Shown here one piece after another: positions 1 through 8,029 of a stretch of DNA of 64,000 bases. A program made the position numbers and the translations under genes. The notes beneath the pieces were generated by a model, which worked only from the letters and a program-made list of their open reading frames with translations, did no database searches and was not told the DNA's origin. Every line of letters starts with the position of its first letter. Position 1 is the stretch's first letter. This DNA is from an uncultured Bacteroidales bacterium (GTDB lineage Bacteria > Bacteroidota > Bacteroidia > Bacteroidales > UBA932): positions 1 to 64,000 of the forward strand of contig ONEF01000014.1 of NCBI GenBank assembly GCA_900316795.1, given 5' to 3'.

Positions 1-669
1 GAACACGCCTTCTACCACATCTTGATTGTGGTCTTCGGCAAACTTGTCGTCGCAGTCGAAGATATACAGGTCATCGTCAAAGAAGAAGAAATTCCCCATT
101 GCCTTGTATCCGAACTTGTCTTCGTCAATGATATAGCGAATCAGGATATCCGGCTCATCCCAGGGAATCCCGGCGCCGATCGTGTACAAATGCTCCTTGC
201 AAAGCCGCTGCAGGACTTCCATATTTATGACCGCCGGAGTGGCCTGCTTCCTCTTTTCCCGGGGTTCGATATAGTCCAGAAGCTGGATAAACCATTCATT
301 CGGGAAGGAGACATTGGAAAGCTCCAGGGCGTCCTTGAACAGCGGAGCCATATCCTCGTCCTTGAATCCGGCTATGCCGCAACCGATTCTGGTAAGCAGA
401 AATCGATTCATCGGATGCTGACGGGCGTATTCTATGAAGTCATCGACATAGGGTTTGATGGCCGACAGCGATCCGTGCATCGTCGGGATTGCGTAGCATT
501 GGCCCTGCGGTCCAACTCCGTTGCCCCACTCTGCGCCAAAATGGTCGTAGGCGTAGCGTGCCGCTCCACCCATGTGCTGACCTTCCAGGTTACTTCCAAA
601 TACGAAAACCTCGCAATGAGAGAGTTCAGTGATATTGTCTGGAGCAAGTCTCTTTGTTTTCTTTTGCAT
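1..669 (-). CDS. macro-domain-like ADP-ribose-binding fold protein, 3' end cut off by window edge
   Basis: Reading the minus strand from an ATG at 669 gives an open frame of 223 codons that runs off the window, so the C-terminus is missing. After a short basic start (MQKKTKRLAP) comes VFVFGSNLEGQHMGGAARYA, then GVGPQGQCYAIPTM and TRIGCGIAGF around residues 25-110. This order (FGSN, GGAA, Gly-rich turn, YAIPT, GCGxAGF) is that of small macro-domain-like proteins, often found in phages and mobile DNA, which bind or process ADP-ribose-type ligands. The rest is acidic and rich in aromatic residues, with a run of Phe and Asp near the edge. The substrate cannot be told. The gene stands alone, with 440 bases of non-coding DNA upstream. 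The family call is moderately sure, the coding strand very sure. Confidence 0.72.
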   Translation of the reverse strand, partial: MQKKTKRLAPDNITELSHCEVFVFGSNLEGQHMGGAARYAYDHFGAEWGNGVGPQGQCYAIPTMHGSLSAIKPYVDDFIEYARQHPMNRFLLTRIGCGIAGFKDEDMAPLFKDALELSNVSFPNEWFIQLLDYIEPREKRKQATPAVINMEVLQRLCKEHLYTIGAGIPWDEPDILIRYIIDEDKFGYKAMGNFFFFDDDLYIFDCDDKFAEDHNQDVVEGVF

Positions 670-825
670 ATGTACTTTCGGATAACTAACGCAAATTTCG
701 CAAATTACGGCAAGGAAAGCAAATGTCTCGTCCCTAAAAGAGGCCGGGATATCTGTGACAATGAGAACGTAATCGGCTATGATTTCATCTGCTGTGGCCG
801 GGCATCCTCCGGATACTTCCGGATT

Positions 826-834
826 TTATACACA
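826..834 (+). promoter_or_regulatory. DnaA-box-like nonamer TTATACACA
   Basis: TTATACACA fits the general DnaA box TTATNCACA. It lies in A+T-rich intergenic DNA near mnmE. Only one such box was seen, so chance is a real possibility. Confidence 0.25.
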
Positions 835-878
835 GTTTTTACAAATATTACAAATAATACAAAACAAAATACTTCCGT

Positions 879-955
879 TACGCCATTTGAACCATTTTAT
901 TGGGGACAGTTTGTAAAGTGTTGTAAAATGGTGTAAAATTGTGCAATTTGGCGTA
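879..955. repeat. nested inverted repeats (TACGCCA/TGGCGTA and CCATTTTA/TAAAATGG)
   Basis: The outer arms are TACGCCA at 879-885 and TGGCGTA at 949-955. The inner arms are CCATTTTA at 892-899 and TAAAATGG at 924-931. Both pairs share roughly the same centre, so one strand could fold into a large imperfect stem-loop. The function is unknown. Confidence 0.55.
911..950 (+). repeat. four imperfect 10-base direct repeats (TTGTAAAATG type)
   Basis: The units TTGTAAAGTG, TTGTAAAATG, GTGTAAAATT and GTGCAATTTG follow each other without gaps at 911, 921, 931 and 941. Their spacing of ten bases would place them on one face of the helix. The core TTTGTAA is the reverse complement of the TTACAAA repeated at about 839-857. 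Confidence 0.55.
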
Positions 956-969
956 CAACTATAAAAACC

Positions 970-989
970 TTGAACCACGCGTGGTTCAA
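970..989. repeat. perfect 20-base palindrome, operator-like
   Basis: TTGAACCACGCGTGGTTCAA reads identically on both strands with no central spacer. Such sites commonly bind dimeric helix-turn-helix regulators. It lies about 300 bases upstream of the macro-domain-like gene and just beyond the mnmE terminator. Confidence 0.6.
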
Positions 990-996
990 ATATAAT

Positions 997-1028
997 GAAA
1001 AAATCCGGATATCAAAAAGGAATATCCG
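997..1028 (-). terminator. probable intrinsic terminator of mnmE
   Basis: CGGATAT at 1006-1012 pairs with ATATCCG at 1022-1028 across a 9-base loop. On the minus strand the stem is followed after a few bases by six T residues (complement of 998-1003). It lies about 85 bases past the mnmE stop. The short stem makes this only moderately sure. Confidence 0.5.
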
Positions 1029-1111
1029 TAATTATTTGTCTTAGTATTTAGTTGATTATTAGACTATTCGTACTTTTTAGTATAGATTTGGTGGAAGTTG
1101 TTACTTTCTAT

Positions 1112-2617
1112 TTACTTACCGATGCAAAAATTTGCAAAGATGTTGTTGAGGACATCCTTGGAGGAGATTTCGCCGATGATGCTGCCGAGGTCGTCGGTTG
1201 CCTGGCGGAGATCCTGGGCAAGAAGGTCGGTAGGAAGGTTTGCGTCCAGCGCGGCAAAGACTCGTTCTATGGAGCTTTGGGCATCTCTCAACGCTTGGTA
1301 ATGGCGCAAGTTAGTTACGTAGGTTTTGCCTTGAATATCAGAGCTGAAACTCTTGCCGATTTCTGAAAGCACGGATTCTGTCCGGACTTTTGATTCTGTC
1401 GGATTTTTCTTCAGCGATGTTGCAATTATGCTCTTTGGTTTTAGCTCAAGAGCCTTGCAGCAGTTCTTGATTGTCTTTTCCAGGGTTTGGACGCAGTTGG
1501 CACTGGCAAGTTTGTCTGTCTTGTTGGCTATTATTATGAGCTGCTGACGTTTGGTGTCTATTTTCTCAGCGATGGAGGATAGGCTAGGGGAGAAGCTGGC
1601 TTCTCTTGTGGCATCCAGCATCAGGATGATGACCGTACTTTCCTTGAGTTTCTGCCAGGTGCGCTCGATTCCCATCATTTCAATGGTTTCCGTTGTGTTT
1701 CTGATTCCTGCGGTATCTATGAAACGGAAAAGGGTGCCGCCGATATTGATGTTGTCTTCTACCGTATCTCTGGTTGTTCCCTGGATTGGGGACACGATGG
1801 CTCTTTCCTCGCCGAGTATCAGGTTGAGCAGGGTGCTTTTGCCGGTATTTACAGCGCCTACGATTGCTACCGGGATGCCGTTCTTTATTACGTTGCCGAG
1901 GGCGAAAGAGTCTGCCAGGTCTTTGATTTTAATGTATGTGGTGGTAAGCAGGCTGGTAAGTTTCTGCCGGTCTGCAAACTCAACGTCTTCTTCCGAGAAG
2001 TCGAGCTCCAGTTCCAGCAGGGAGCAGAGTGATAGAAGTGACTGCCTGAGGTCGCGGAGTTCTTTTGAGAAGCCTCCTCTCATCTGGTTCATCGCGATGG
2101 AATGGGAACTTTCCGTCTCCGATGCTATAAGGTCTGCAACGGCTTCTGCCTGAGCCAAGTCCATCTTGCCGTTGAGGAATGCTCTCTGGGTGAATTCTCC
2201 GGCTTGTGCCATGCGGAGTGGGGAGGAAATCTTTCCGTCTTTCAGAAGCCGTGTAGATATGTCCAGCAGCATCCTCTGGACTTTTTCCATTATGTATGAT
2301 GAGGCGTGGGTGTAGAATTCCACGCTGTTTTCTCCTGTGTAGGAGTTCGGTGCCCGGAAGACGGCCGCCAGACATTCGTCTATAAGAACAGAATCAGCAA
2401 TCTTTCCAAAGATGAGCTTGTATGAGTCTGAGCCTTTGAGGTTTGCGGATTTTTTGCCTGAATGTTGATAGGGGGTGAATATGGCATCGGCGATGGTTAT
2501 GACATCCGCCCCGCTGAGGCGTATGATGCCTATCGCACCTGCCCCGACGGCTGTTGCCGGGGCCACGATGTTGTCAAAGTTGTAATCTGTTGCCTTTGAT
2601 GCCTTTTTCTTTCCCAT
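1112..2617 (-). CDS. mnmE: tRNA modification GTPase MnmE (TrmE)
   Basis: MnmE works with MnmG to install the carboxymethylaminomethyl group on U34 of certain tRNAs. The 501 residues show the N-terminal formyl-THF-binding domain (about 17-130), a helical domain with FSEEDVEFADR near 207, and an inserted Ras-like G domain: P-loop GAVNTGKS (254-261), GTTRDT, DTAG and NKTD (about 366). The protein ends in the diagnostic FCIGK, whose Cys is essential in the family. It is about 45 residues longer than the E. coli enzyme, partly from a Lys-rich N-terminal extension and partly from longer G-domain loops. It appears to be a single-gene unit, with a terminator candidate beyond it and 66 bases separating it from ettA. 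Confidence 0.96.
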   Translation of the reverse strand: MGKKKASKATDYNFDNIVAPATAVGAGAIGIIRLSGADVITIADAIFTPYQHSGKKSANLKGSDSYKLIFGKIADSVLIDECLAAVFRAPNSYTGENSVEFYTHASSYIMEKVQRMLLDISTRLLKDGKISSPLRMAQAGEFTQRAFLNGKMDLAQAEAVADLIASETESSHSIAMNQMRGGFSKELRDLRQSLLSLCSLLELELDFSEEDVEFADRQKLTSLLTTTYIKIKDLADSFALGNVIKNGIPVAIVGAVNTGKSTLLNLILGEERAIVSPIQGTTRDTVEDNINIGGTLFRFIDTAGIRNTTETIEMMGIERTWQKLKESTVIILMLDATREASFSPSLSSIAEKIDTKRQQLIIIANKTDKLASANCVQTLEKTIKNCCKALELKPKSIIATSLKKNPTESKVRTESVLSEIGKSFSSDIQGKTYVTNLRHYQALRDAQSSIERVFAALDANLPTDLLAQDLRQATDDLGSIIGEISSKDVLNNIFANFCIGK

Positions 2618-2683
2618 ATATCTCTATTGAATCATTTCTTTTCCCTCATTCTCTGTTCTCTCTTCCTTCCTTATTTATACTTT

Positions 2684-4360
2684 TTACTCCATCAGTTTCT
2701 TGTACTTGAATCTCTTTGGTTCCGTGTTGCCGAGTCTCATCTTGCGGTTCTCCTCGTATTCCTGGTAGTTGCCTTCAAAGAAGACTACCTGGCTGTCTCC
2801 TTCAAACGCCAGGATGTGGGTGGCGATACGGTCGAGGAACCAGCGGTCATGGCTGACTACCACTGCACAGCCTGCAAAGTTGTCGAGGCCTTCCTCCAGG
2901 GCTCGTATGGTGTTGACGTCAACGTCGTTGGTAGGCTCGTCGAGGAGGAGGACATTGCCTTCATCCTTGAGTGTAAGGGCCAGATGAAGGCGGTTGCGTT
3001 CGCCTCCGGAAAGAACGCCGCAGAGCTTTTCCTGGTCTGCTCCGCTGAAGTTGAAGCGGGATACCCAGCCCCTGGCGTTTATGTCGCGGTTCCCCATCCT
3101 TACCCATTCGGAATCTCCTGCAATGGTCTGATATACGGTCTTGTCCGGATCTATGCTCTTATGCTGCTGGTCAACATAGGCTATCTTTACTGTGTCACCG
3201 ATTTCTATGGTTCCTGTATCCGGTTTCTCGATTCCCATGATCAGGCGGAAAAGGGTGGTCTTGCCGGCTCCGTTAGGGCCTATGACGCCGACTATTCCGG
3301 CAGGAGGGAGGACGAAATTCAGGTGCTCGAACAGAAGTTTGTCTCCGTATGCCTTGCTCACATCGTGGAACTCGATTACCTTGTTTCCAAGATGCGGGCC
3401 GTTTGGTATGTAGATCTCCAGGTTGGCTTCTTTCTCCTTGACATCCGCAGATGCCAGTTTCTCGTAGGCTCCAAGACGTGCTTTCTGCTTGGCTTGTCTG
3501 GCTTTAGGAGCCATTCGCACCCATTCAAGCTCTCTTTGGAGGGTCTTTCTTCTCTTGCTCTCGGTCTTTTCTTCCATCTCCAGGCGCTTTGTCTTCTGGT
3601 CCAGCCAGGAAGAGTAGTTGCCTTTCCACGGGATGCCTTCTCCGCGATCCAGCTCCAGGATCCACCCTGCAACGTTGTCCAGGAAGTAACGGTCGTGTGT
3701 TACGGCAATTACGGTTCCCTTGTACTGCCTCAGGTGGGCTTCCAGCCACAGGATACTCTCAGTGTCAAGATGGTTGGTCGGTTCATCCAGCAGCAGAACA
3801 TCCGGCTGGCGGAGCAGCAGGCGGCACAGTGCAACCCTTCTTCTTTCACCTCCGGATAGGGTAGAAACCTTGGCGTCGGACGGAGGACACTGCAGGGCGT
3901 CCATGGCTCTTTCCAGCTTTGAATCTATCTCCCATCCGTCGCAGTGGTCTATCTTTTCTGTGAGTTCTCCCTGCCTTTCCATCAGGTGGTTCATGGTGTC
4001 GTCATCCATTGGCTCGCAGAACTTTGCGGATATCTCGTTGAACTCGGCCAAAAGGTCCATAACTTCCTGTACTCCTTCCTGTACAACCTCAATGACGGTC
4101 TTTTCAGGATCCATCTGAGGCTCCTGTTCAAGATAACCTACAGAATATCCTGGTGCCCAGACAACCTCTCCCTGATAGTTCTTCTCCACGCCTGCGATTA
4201 TCTTCAGCAGGGTGGATTTTCCGCTTCCGTTCAGGCCTATGATGCCGATTTTGGCGCCGTAGAAGAATGATAGGTAGATGTCTTTCAGAATTACTTTGTT
4301 GTTGTGTGGGAGTATCTTCCCCACGCCGTTCATCGAGAATATTATCTTTTCGTCTGCCAT
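2684..4360 (-). CDS. ettA: energy-dependent translational throttle protein EttA (ABC-F ATPase)
   Basis: This ABC-F protein has two nucleotide-binding domains and no membrane part. ABC-F proteins of the EttA type bind the ribosomal E site and gate translation according to ATP/ADP ratio. Visible motifs are Walker A GLNGSGKST, signature LSGGERRRVAL and Walker B LLLDEPTNHLD in the first half; GPNGAGKTT, LSGGERNRLHLA and LLLDEPTNDVD in the second; between them is the basic linker with RELEWVRMAPKARQAKQKAR, characteristic of EttA. The start MADEKIIF at 4360 gives 558 residues, the usual length; the frame is open to 4450 but the extra 30 residues look non-coding. The second D-loop reads NDVD, normal for EttA. 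Confidence 0.95.
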   Translation of the reverse strand: MADEKIIFSMNGVGKILPHNNKVILKDIYLSFFYGAKIGIIGLNGSGKSTLLKIIAGVEKNYQGEVVWAPGYSVGYLEQEPQMDPEKTVIEVVQEGVQEVMDLLAEFNEISAKFCEPMDDDTMNHLMERQGELTEKIDHCDGWEIDSKLERAMDALQCPPSDAKVSTLSGGERRRVALCRLLLRQPDVLLLDEPTNHLDTESILWLEAHLRQYKGTVIAVTHDRYFLDNVAGWILELDRGEGIPWKGNYSSWLDQKTKRLEMEEKTESKRRKTLQRELEWVRMAPKARQAKQKARLGAYEKLASADVKEKEANLEIYIPNGPHLGNKVIEFHDVSKAYGDKLLFEHLNFVLPPAGIVGVIGPNGAGKTTLFRLIMGIEKPDTGTIEIGDTVKIAYVDQQHKSIDPDKTVYQTIAGDSEWVRMGNRDINARGWVSRFNFSGADQEKLCGVLSGGERNRLHLALTLKDEGNVLLLDEPTNDVDVNTIRALEEGLDNFAGCAVVVSHDRWFLDRIATHILAFEGDSQVVFFEGNYQEYEENRKMRLGNTEPKRFKYKKLME

Positions 4361-4411
4361 AACTGTTGTATTGGTCTGTAAAGATAAGCAATTATCGCGA
4401 ATAGGGGACAA

Positions 4412-4444
4412 AAGAAAAAGGACGGCTGCTGAAGGCCGTCCTTT
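4412..4444 (-). terminator. intrinsic terminator of the EF-hand protein gene
   Basis: AAAGGACGGC at 4417-4426 pairs perfectly with GCCGTCCTTT at 4435-4444 (8-base loop). On the minus strand the hairpin is followed by TTTTTCTTTT. It sits 24 bases past the stop of the gene at 4468. Confidence 0.88.
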
Positions 4445-4467
4445 AGTCAATGCCGGATGGAAGCGTA

Positions 4468-4947
4468 TTATTTCTTGTCTCCTCCAAGGATACCGCCCAG
4501 GATTCCTTTGGCTGCACCAATTATGCTTCCGAGTCCGCCGCCGTTGGAGTTTCTGCCACCGGTGATGGAAAGCATAATGTCCTTGAGGTCAACGTCTCCG
4601 TCTCCGTCCTGGTCTTTGATGAAGCCTCTGAGGCCTCCCAGAATGTTAGGAATCAGTCCTGTGAGGGATTTGGCAAGTCCTCCCCCGAGGTTCAGCTTAC
4701 TGAGGATGTTGGTTGAGAACAGGTTGCCTGCAAGTGCTGTGATAGGGCTGTTGGCAGCGCTGGTCTTGCCGGTCAGAAGGTCGGAAATCATGTCGGTTCC
4801 GCCCTGTTTTGCTGCAGTCTGGGTGAGGCTGCCAAGGATAGAATCGCCGAGGCCGCCAAGGACCTGGCTCTTGATGTCTGAAGGAATCTCAATTCCTCCG
4901 GCAGCAGAATTAACCTGCTTGGAAATCAAATCGCTGATTAGTGACAT
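4468..4947 (-). CDS. small DUF937-like protein with an EF-hand calcium loop
   Basis: The 159 residues are rich in Gly, Leu, Ile and Ser, with repeated short segments such as GGLG and ILGGILGG, like DUF937/YidB-type proteins. Near residues 112-123 is DQDGDGDVDLKD, which matches a canonical EF-hand/dockerin Ca2+ loop with acidic residues at positions 1, 3, 5, 9 and 12. There is no signal peptide and no clear membrane helix. Its own promoter box (4975-4982) and terminator (4412-4444) make it a single-gene transcript between ettA and the flippase fusion. Ca2+ binding is an inference from the motif; the function is unknown. Confidence 0.8.
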   Translation of the reverse strand: MSLISDLISKQVNSAAGGIEIPSDIKSQVLGGLGDSILGSLTQTAAKQGGTDMISDLLTGKTSAANSPITALAGNLFSTNILSKLNLGGGLAKSLTGLIPNILGGLRGFIKDQDGDGDVDLKDIMLSITGGRNSNGGGLGSIIGAAKGILGGILGGDKK

Positions 4948-4974
4948 AAAACAATTATTTAAAAAGAGTTTTTA

Positions 4975-4982
4975 CAAATTTA
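4975..4982 (-). promoter_or_regulatory. -7 promoter element TAAATTTG
   Basis: On the minus strand TAAATTTG matches the Bacteroidota -7 consensus TAnnTTTG and lies 27 bases upstream of the ATG at 4947. Confidence 0.6.
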
Positions 4983-4991
4983 AGCAAAATA

Positions 4992-7013
4992 TCAATTTGC
5001 GGGGGTGATTATCCACAATATGTTTGAATCATAGTCTGCTGGTCCTGTGACTGGTTTGATTTTCTTGTCAAAGGAAGAGCCTTTTATTTGTCTTGCATCA
5101 AATCCGAAACTTTCAAGAATACTGGCGGAGTCTTTTCCGAAGACTCGCAGGTGGTCGTACTGGCCGAAGCTGTTTACTCTGCCTTCTGATGTGGTTATGG
5201 TGCTGTCTTCATATACTGTTTCGAGAGAATGGTCCTCAGGGAATGACATGATGACAAAACCGTCCGGGCTTATTATCCTGTGCAGCTCTTCAAGCGCCTT
5301 CCCGTAATTTTCAACGTGTTCAAGGACATGGTTGCAGATAATTACATCATAAGACGCGTCTTCCAGTTTAGTGTCCTGGATGTCCAGTTTCAAATCGGCC
5401 GGGGCAGAGAGGTCTGCAGTTGTATATCCCACACCGTGTCTTTTCATCCATCGGCATACGGATTTCTCAGGAGCAAAAACAAGAATCCGTTTGTCCTTGA
5501 GCATATCCAAGTGTTCACCCATCCAAGATACCATTATCCTGTGTCTTGGCAGAGATGCGCATATAGGGCATATTACTTTTTGGTCTATGTCTTTATATCT
5601 GTCAATGTTGTAGATTCCGGGTCTGGACATGAATTCTCCTTCTGTGAAGCCGTGAAGATGGCTGTTGCAGCAAGGACAGTAATAGGGAAGTCTTTTTCCT
5701 CCTGCCAGTCTCCAGAAATAAACAGATGCCAAGTCTGAGGCTTTCTTTGTTTTCTCGGCGATGAAAGCACAAGTGTCTCTGAACAGGTCTATCCCGAGAT
5801 CTTTTTTCACATACCTCAGGCATAGTATGCAAACCAGGGTTTCAGATGCTACCGTAGCCCATGCTGCCGCTATAAAAGAAAACTTCGGGATAAAAACCAG
5901 GTTTGCTGCAAAGTTCAGGACTGCTCCCGCGATTTCTGCATGAAGAAGCCTTTTTTCCTTGCCGGCAGGAATCAGCACCAGACCTCCGGCTATGTTGCTT
6001 AATCCTATAGGTACCAAAGACAGGAGAAGGATACGGAAAGCCGGGAGAGCTTCCATAAAGGATTCTCCTCCGGTGATTCTGATAATCAGAGACGAGAACG
6101 CCATGCAAACGACCAGGGCCGCCAGTTGGATTCCGCCGACTAATGCCATGGATTTTCTGGCCAGAGAACGGAACTGTTTCCTCTCGTTTTTTTTCCAAAG
6201 TTCAGAAGCGGCCGGCAGGGCTGATGTCAACACCACGATTCCAGTCAAGGTCAGGATGAACTTGAGTCTTGTGGCAATGCTGTACAGTCCTGTATCATAA
6301 TCGGTTTTCATAAAACCCAGCATCGTGGTGTCCAGGCTGCTGTAGATATACACGGCGCAGGACATCATGAAGAAGACAACCAATGGCTTGAAATGCTTTT
6401 TCCTGATGTTGAAGCGGAATGATATGTCTATATGTCTCCTGAGGAAGAAAAAGCAGAGAAGATAGGTTCCGTAGGATGTGACAAGAGAAAAAATCACATA
6501 GAGAATCACATCGTCCTGGCTGCGGACGAAAATGACAATCAATGCCAAGGACAAAACCTTGCAGATCAAGGTTGCCACTGCAAGGAAACGGAATTTTTCG
6601 AGTCCCTGGTAGAGCCAGTCGCATCCGATAGCCTGAAATATGATGCCAGTGCCGTACAAAGCCATCATCAGGGAGTTTTCTCTCAGCTTCGGGACTGAAA
6701 CAACGAGGATTGCAAAGGCTGCCAGGCTTAAAGCCGCCAGAAGTATGTTGATGCTCCACAGTTCATTGAATGTTTTGCTCAGTTCGCTCCGGCTGCTTCG
6801 GCTGCTGGCACATTCACGTGTAGCGTAAAGTGGCATTCCCATGCTTGCCAGCATGACAAAATATCCTGCTACAGAGCTGGCAAAGGCTGTAATCCCGAAT
6901 GCTGCGGGCTGAAGAACCCTTGTTACATACATCATCGTCAAAAACGAGAACAGGTATGTTGTAGCTCTGATAAAGAAATTGATGGATATATTTTCTGCAA
7001 TAGAATGCCTCAT
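4992..7013 (-). CDS. polysaccharide flippase (Wzx-like) fused to a SAM-dependent methyltransferase
   Basis: Residues 1-405 form about twelve to fourteen hydrophobic segments starting IAENISINFFIRATTYLFSF, the pattern of oligosaccharide-lipid flippases (Wzx/RfbX, MOP superfamily) that move undecaprenyl-linked repeat units across the inner membrane. After a short linker, residues about 440-673 are a soluble class I methyltransferase: two CxxC pairs (446/449 and 482/485) that could bind zinc, a motif I variant ILVFAPEKS, LDIQDT, then YDVIICNHVLEHV. Both parts are complete in one uninterrupted frame. The methyltransferase probably faces the cytoplasm and may modify a glycan or its carrier; this is inference. 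The start overlaps the stop of the upstream glycosyltransferase by one base, pointing to a surface-glycan operon. Confidence 0.88.
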   Translation of the reverse strand: MRHSIAENISINFFIRATTYLFSFLTMMYVTRVLQPAAFGITAFASSVAGYFVMLASMGMPLYATRECASSRSSRSELSKTFNELWSINILLAALSLAAFAILVVSVPKLRENSLMMALYGTGIIFQAIGCDWLYQGLEKFRFLAVATLICKVLSLALIVIFVRSQDDVILYVIFSLVTSYGTYLLCFFFLRRHIDISFRFNIRKKHFKPLVVFFMMSCAVYIYSSLDTTMLGFMKTDYDTGLYSIATRLKFILTLTGIVVLTSALPAASELWKKNERKQFRSLARKSMALVGGIQLAALVVCMAFSSLIIRITGGESFMEALPAFRILLLSLVPIGLSNIAGGLVLIPAGKEKRLLHAEIAGAVLNFAANLVFIPKFSFIAAAWATVASETLVCILCLRYVKKDLGIDLFRDTCAFIAEKTKKASDLASVYFWRLAGGKRLPYYCPCCNSHLHGFTEGEFMSRPGIYNIDRYKDIDQKVICPICASLPRHRIMVSWMGEHLDMLKDKRILVFAPEKSVCRWMKRHGVGYTTADLSAPADLKLDIQDTKLEDASYDVIICNHVLEHVENYGKALEELHRIISPDGFVIMSFPEDHSLETVYEDSTITTSEGRVNSFGQYDHLRVFGKDSASILESFGFDARQIKGSSFDKKIKPVTGPADYDSNILWIITPAN

Positions 7014-8029
7014 TATTGTTTAATGGATGAAAATATCTTTTTTATCCAGCGGTAGGATTTGAAAACCTGCGCTGTAGCCCAAGGAAATGAAGACATCAGG
7101 AAATAGCCGGCCTTTGATCTGAGCGGGCATTTGTTTACATTGATTTTCTCCTTGCAGCTGTCTGCCTCTTTCTTGAGGTATTCCAGTGTTTCCTGTCTGC
7201 CTTGAGACCTGGAAAGAGAGCAAGTGCAGTACTCGAACACCAGGTGGTTGAAATTGGAACGGTGAACAGACTCCAGCTGGGATAGGGTGAAGTATTCAGG
7301 TATATGTGATTCGATGAAGCCTGTGTAGTTGTTGAATGCCTGTGTATAGTCTTTCAGGTTTGAAAGACTCTTGGTAAAGCTTATGCTGTCCGGTCTGACA
7401 CGGTATGCGATCAACGGATCGCTGAGGAGGCAGTGTCGTTCAGATTTTTCCAGGACCTGAAGAATGATATCCATATCTTCATAGTTCTTGCCGTTGGAAA
7501 AACGGAGGCCGTCCCAGATTCTGCGTTTGTAGAGTTTGTTCCACACTGCGGTGGAGATATTGCCTGCAACTTGCAAGGAAAGGGTCTCCCGCTTTGTGTA
7601 AACCCCTTCCTTCGCTTTGTTGATTCCTCTTATGCCTTTTGTTGTGCTTGTGTCCAGTTTGCCTGATGTTTCGAAAACCCTGATATTGAATTCCACAATG
7701 TCCGCATCGTGTTCTTTCATCGCTTTGACAGATTCGGAGAGGGCTTCCGGATAATATGCGTCGTCTGAGTCCAAAAAGGCGATATACTTTCCCTTGCAAA
7801 TGTCCAGGCCTGCATTTCTTGCAGCGCTCAGTCCGCCATTGGCCTGATGTATCACCTTGATTCTGGAATCGGTAGAAGAGTATGTGTCACAGATTTCACC
7901 GCACCCGTCAGTCGAGCCGTCATCCACAAGAATCATTTCCCAGTCTGTATAACTTTGGGCAATGACACTTTCTATGGCCTCCGTAAGGAACGGCCTGACA
8001 TTATATACGGGAACAATGACACTAATCAT
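7013..8029 (-). CDS. glycosyltransferase family 2
   Basis: The GT-A fold is clear: VSVIVPVYN-type start, ILVDDGSTDGCGEICDTY, QANGGLSAARNAGLD and the DxD-type metal site FLDSDDAYYP (about 88-97). The protein has 338 residues with a helical C-terminal half and no strong membrane span, so it is probably a cytoplasmic or peripheral enzyme adding one sugar to a lipid-linked glycan. It overlaps rlmD by 8 bases upstream and the flippase-methyltransferase by one base downstream, so it is translationally coupled to both. The donor and acceptor sugars cannot be told from the sequence. Confidence 0.92.
   Translation of the reverse strand: MISVIVPVYNVRPFLTEAIESVIAQSYTDWEMILVDDGSTDGCGEICDTYSSTDSRIKVIHQANGGLSAARNAGLDICKGKYIAFLDSDDAYYPEALSESVKAMKEHDADIVEFNIRVFETSGKLDTSTTKGIRGINKAKEGVYTKRETLSLQVAGNISTAVWNKLYKRRIWDGLRFSNGKNYEDMDIILQVLEKSERHCLLSDPLIAYRVRPDSISFTKSLSNLKDYTQAFNNYTGFIESHIPEYFTLSQLESVHRSNFNHLVFEYCTCSLSRSQGRQETLEYLKKEADSCKEKINVNKCPLRSKAGYFLMSSFPWATAQVFKSYRWIKKIFSSIKQ

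Larger units (their letters stand above)
670..1111. other. 442-base intergenic region with repeats, no gene
   Basis: No convincing coding frame lies here. The stretch is A+T-rich and unusually structured. It contains a DnaA-box-like nonamer at 826-834, repeated TTACAAATA units at about 839-857, nested inverted repeats at 879-955 overlapping 10-base direct repeats at 911-950, a perfect 20-base palindrome at 970-989, and a hairpin at 1006-1028 that probably ends mnmE transcription. The promoter of the macro-domain-like gene must lie in its lower-numbered part, where GCAAATT occurs twice (about 692 and 700) on the plus strand. Confidence 0.7.

Noticed and set aside
22-936. 304-residue plus-strand open frame at the left end
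   Set aside because: It is antisense to a minus-strand gene whose translation shows clear macro-domain-like motifs, and its own product has no recognisable features.
2627-3859. 410-residue plus-strand open frame
   Set aside because: It is the shadow of ettA; all ABC motifs are on the minus strand.
5009-5017. DnaA-box sequence TTATCCACA
   Set aside because: It lies in the coding end of the flippase-methyltransferase gene as an isolated copy, with no A+T-rich region or further boxes around it.
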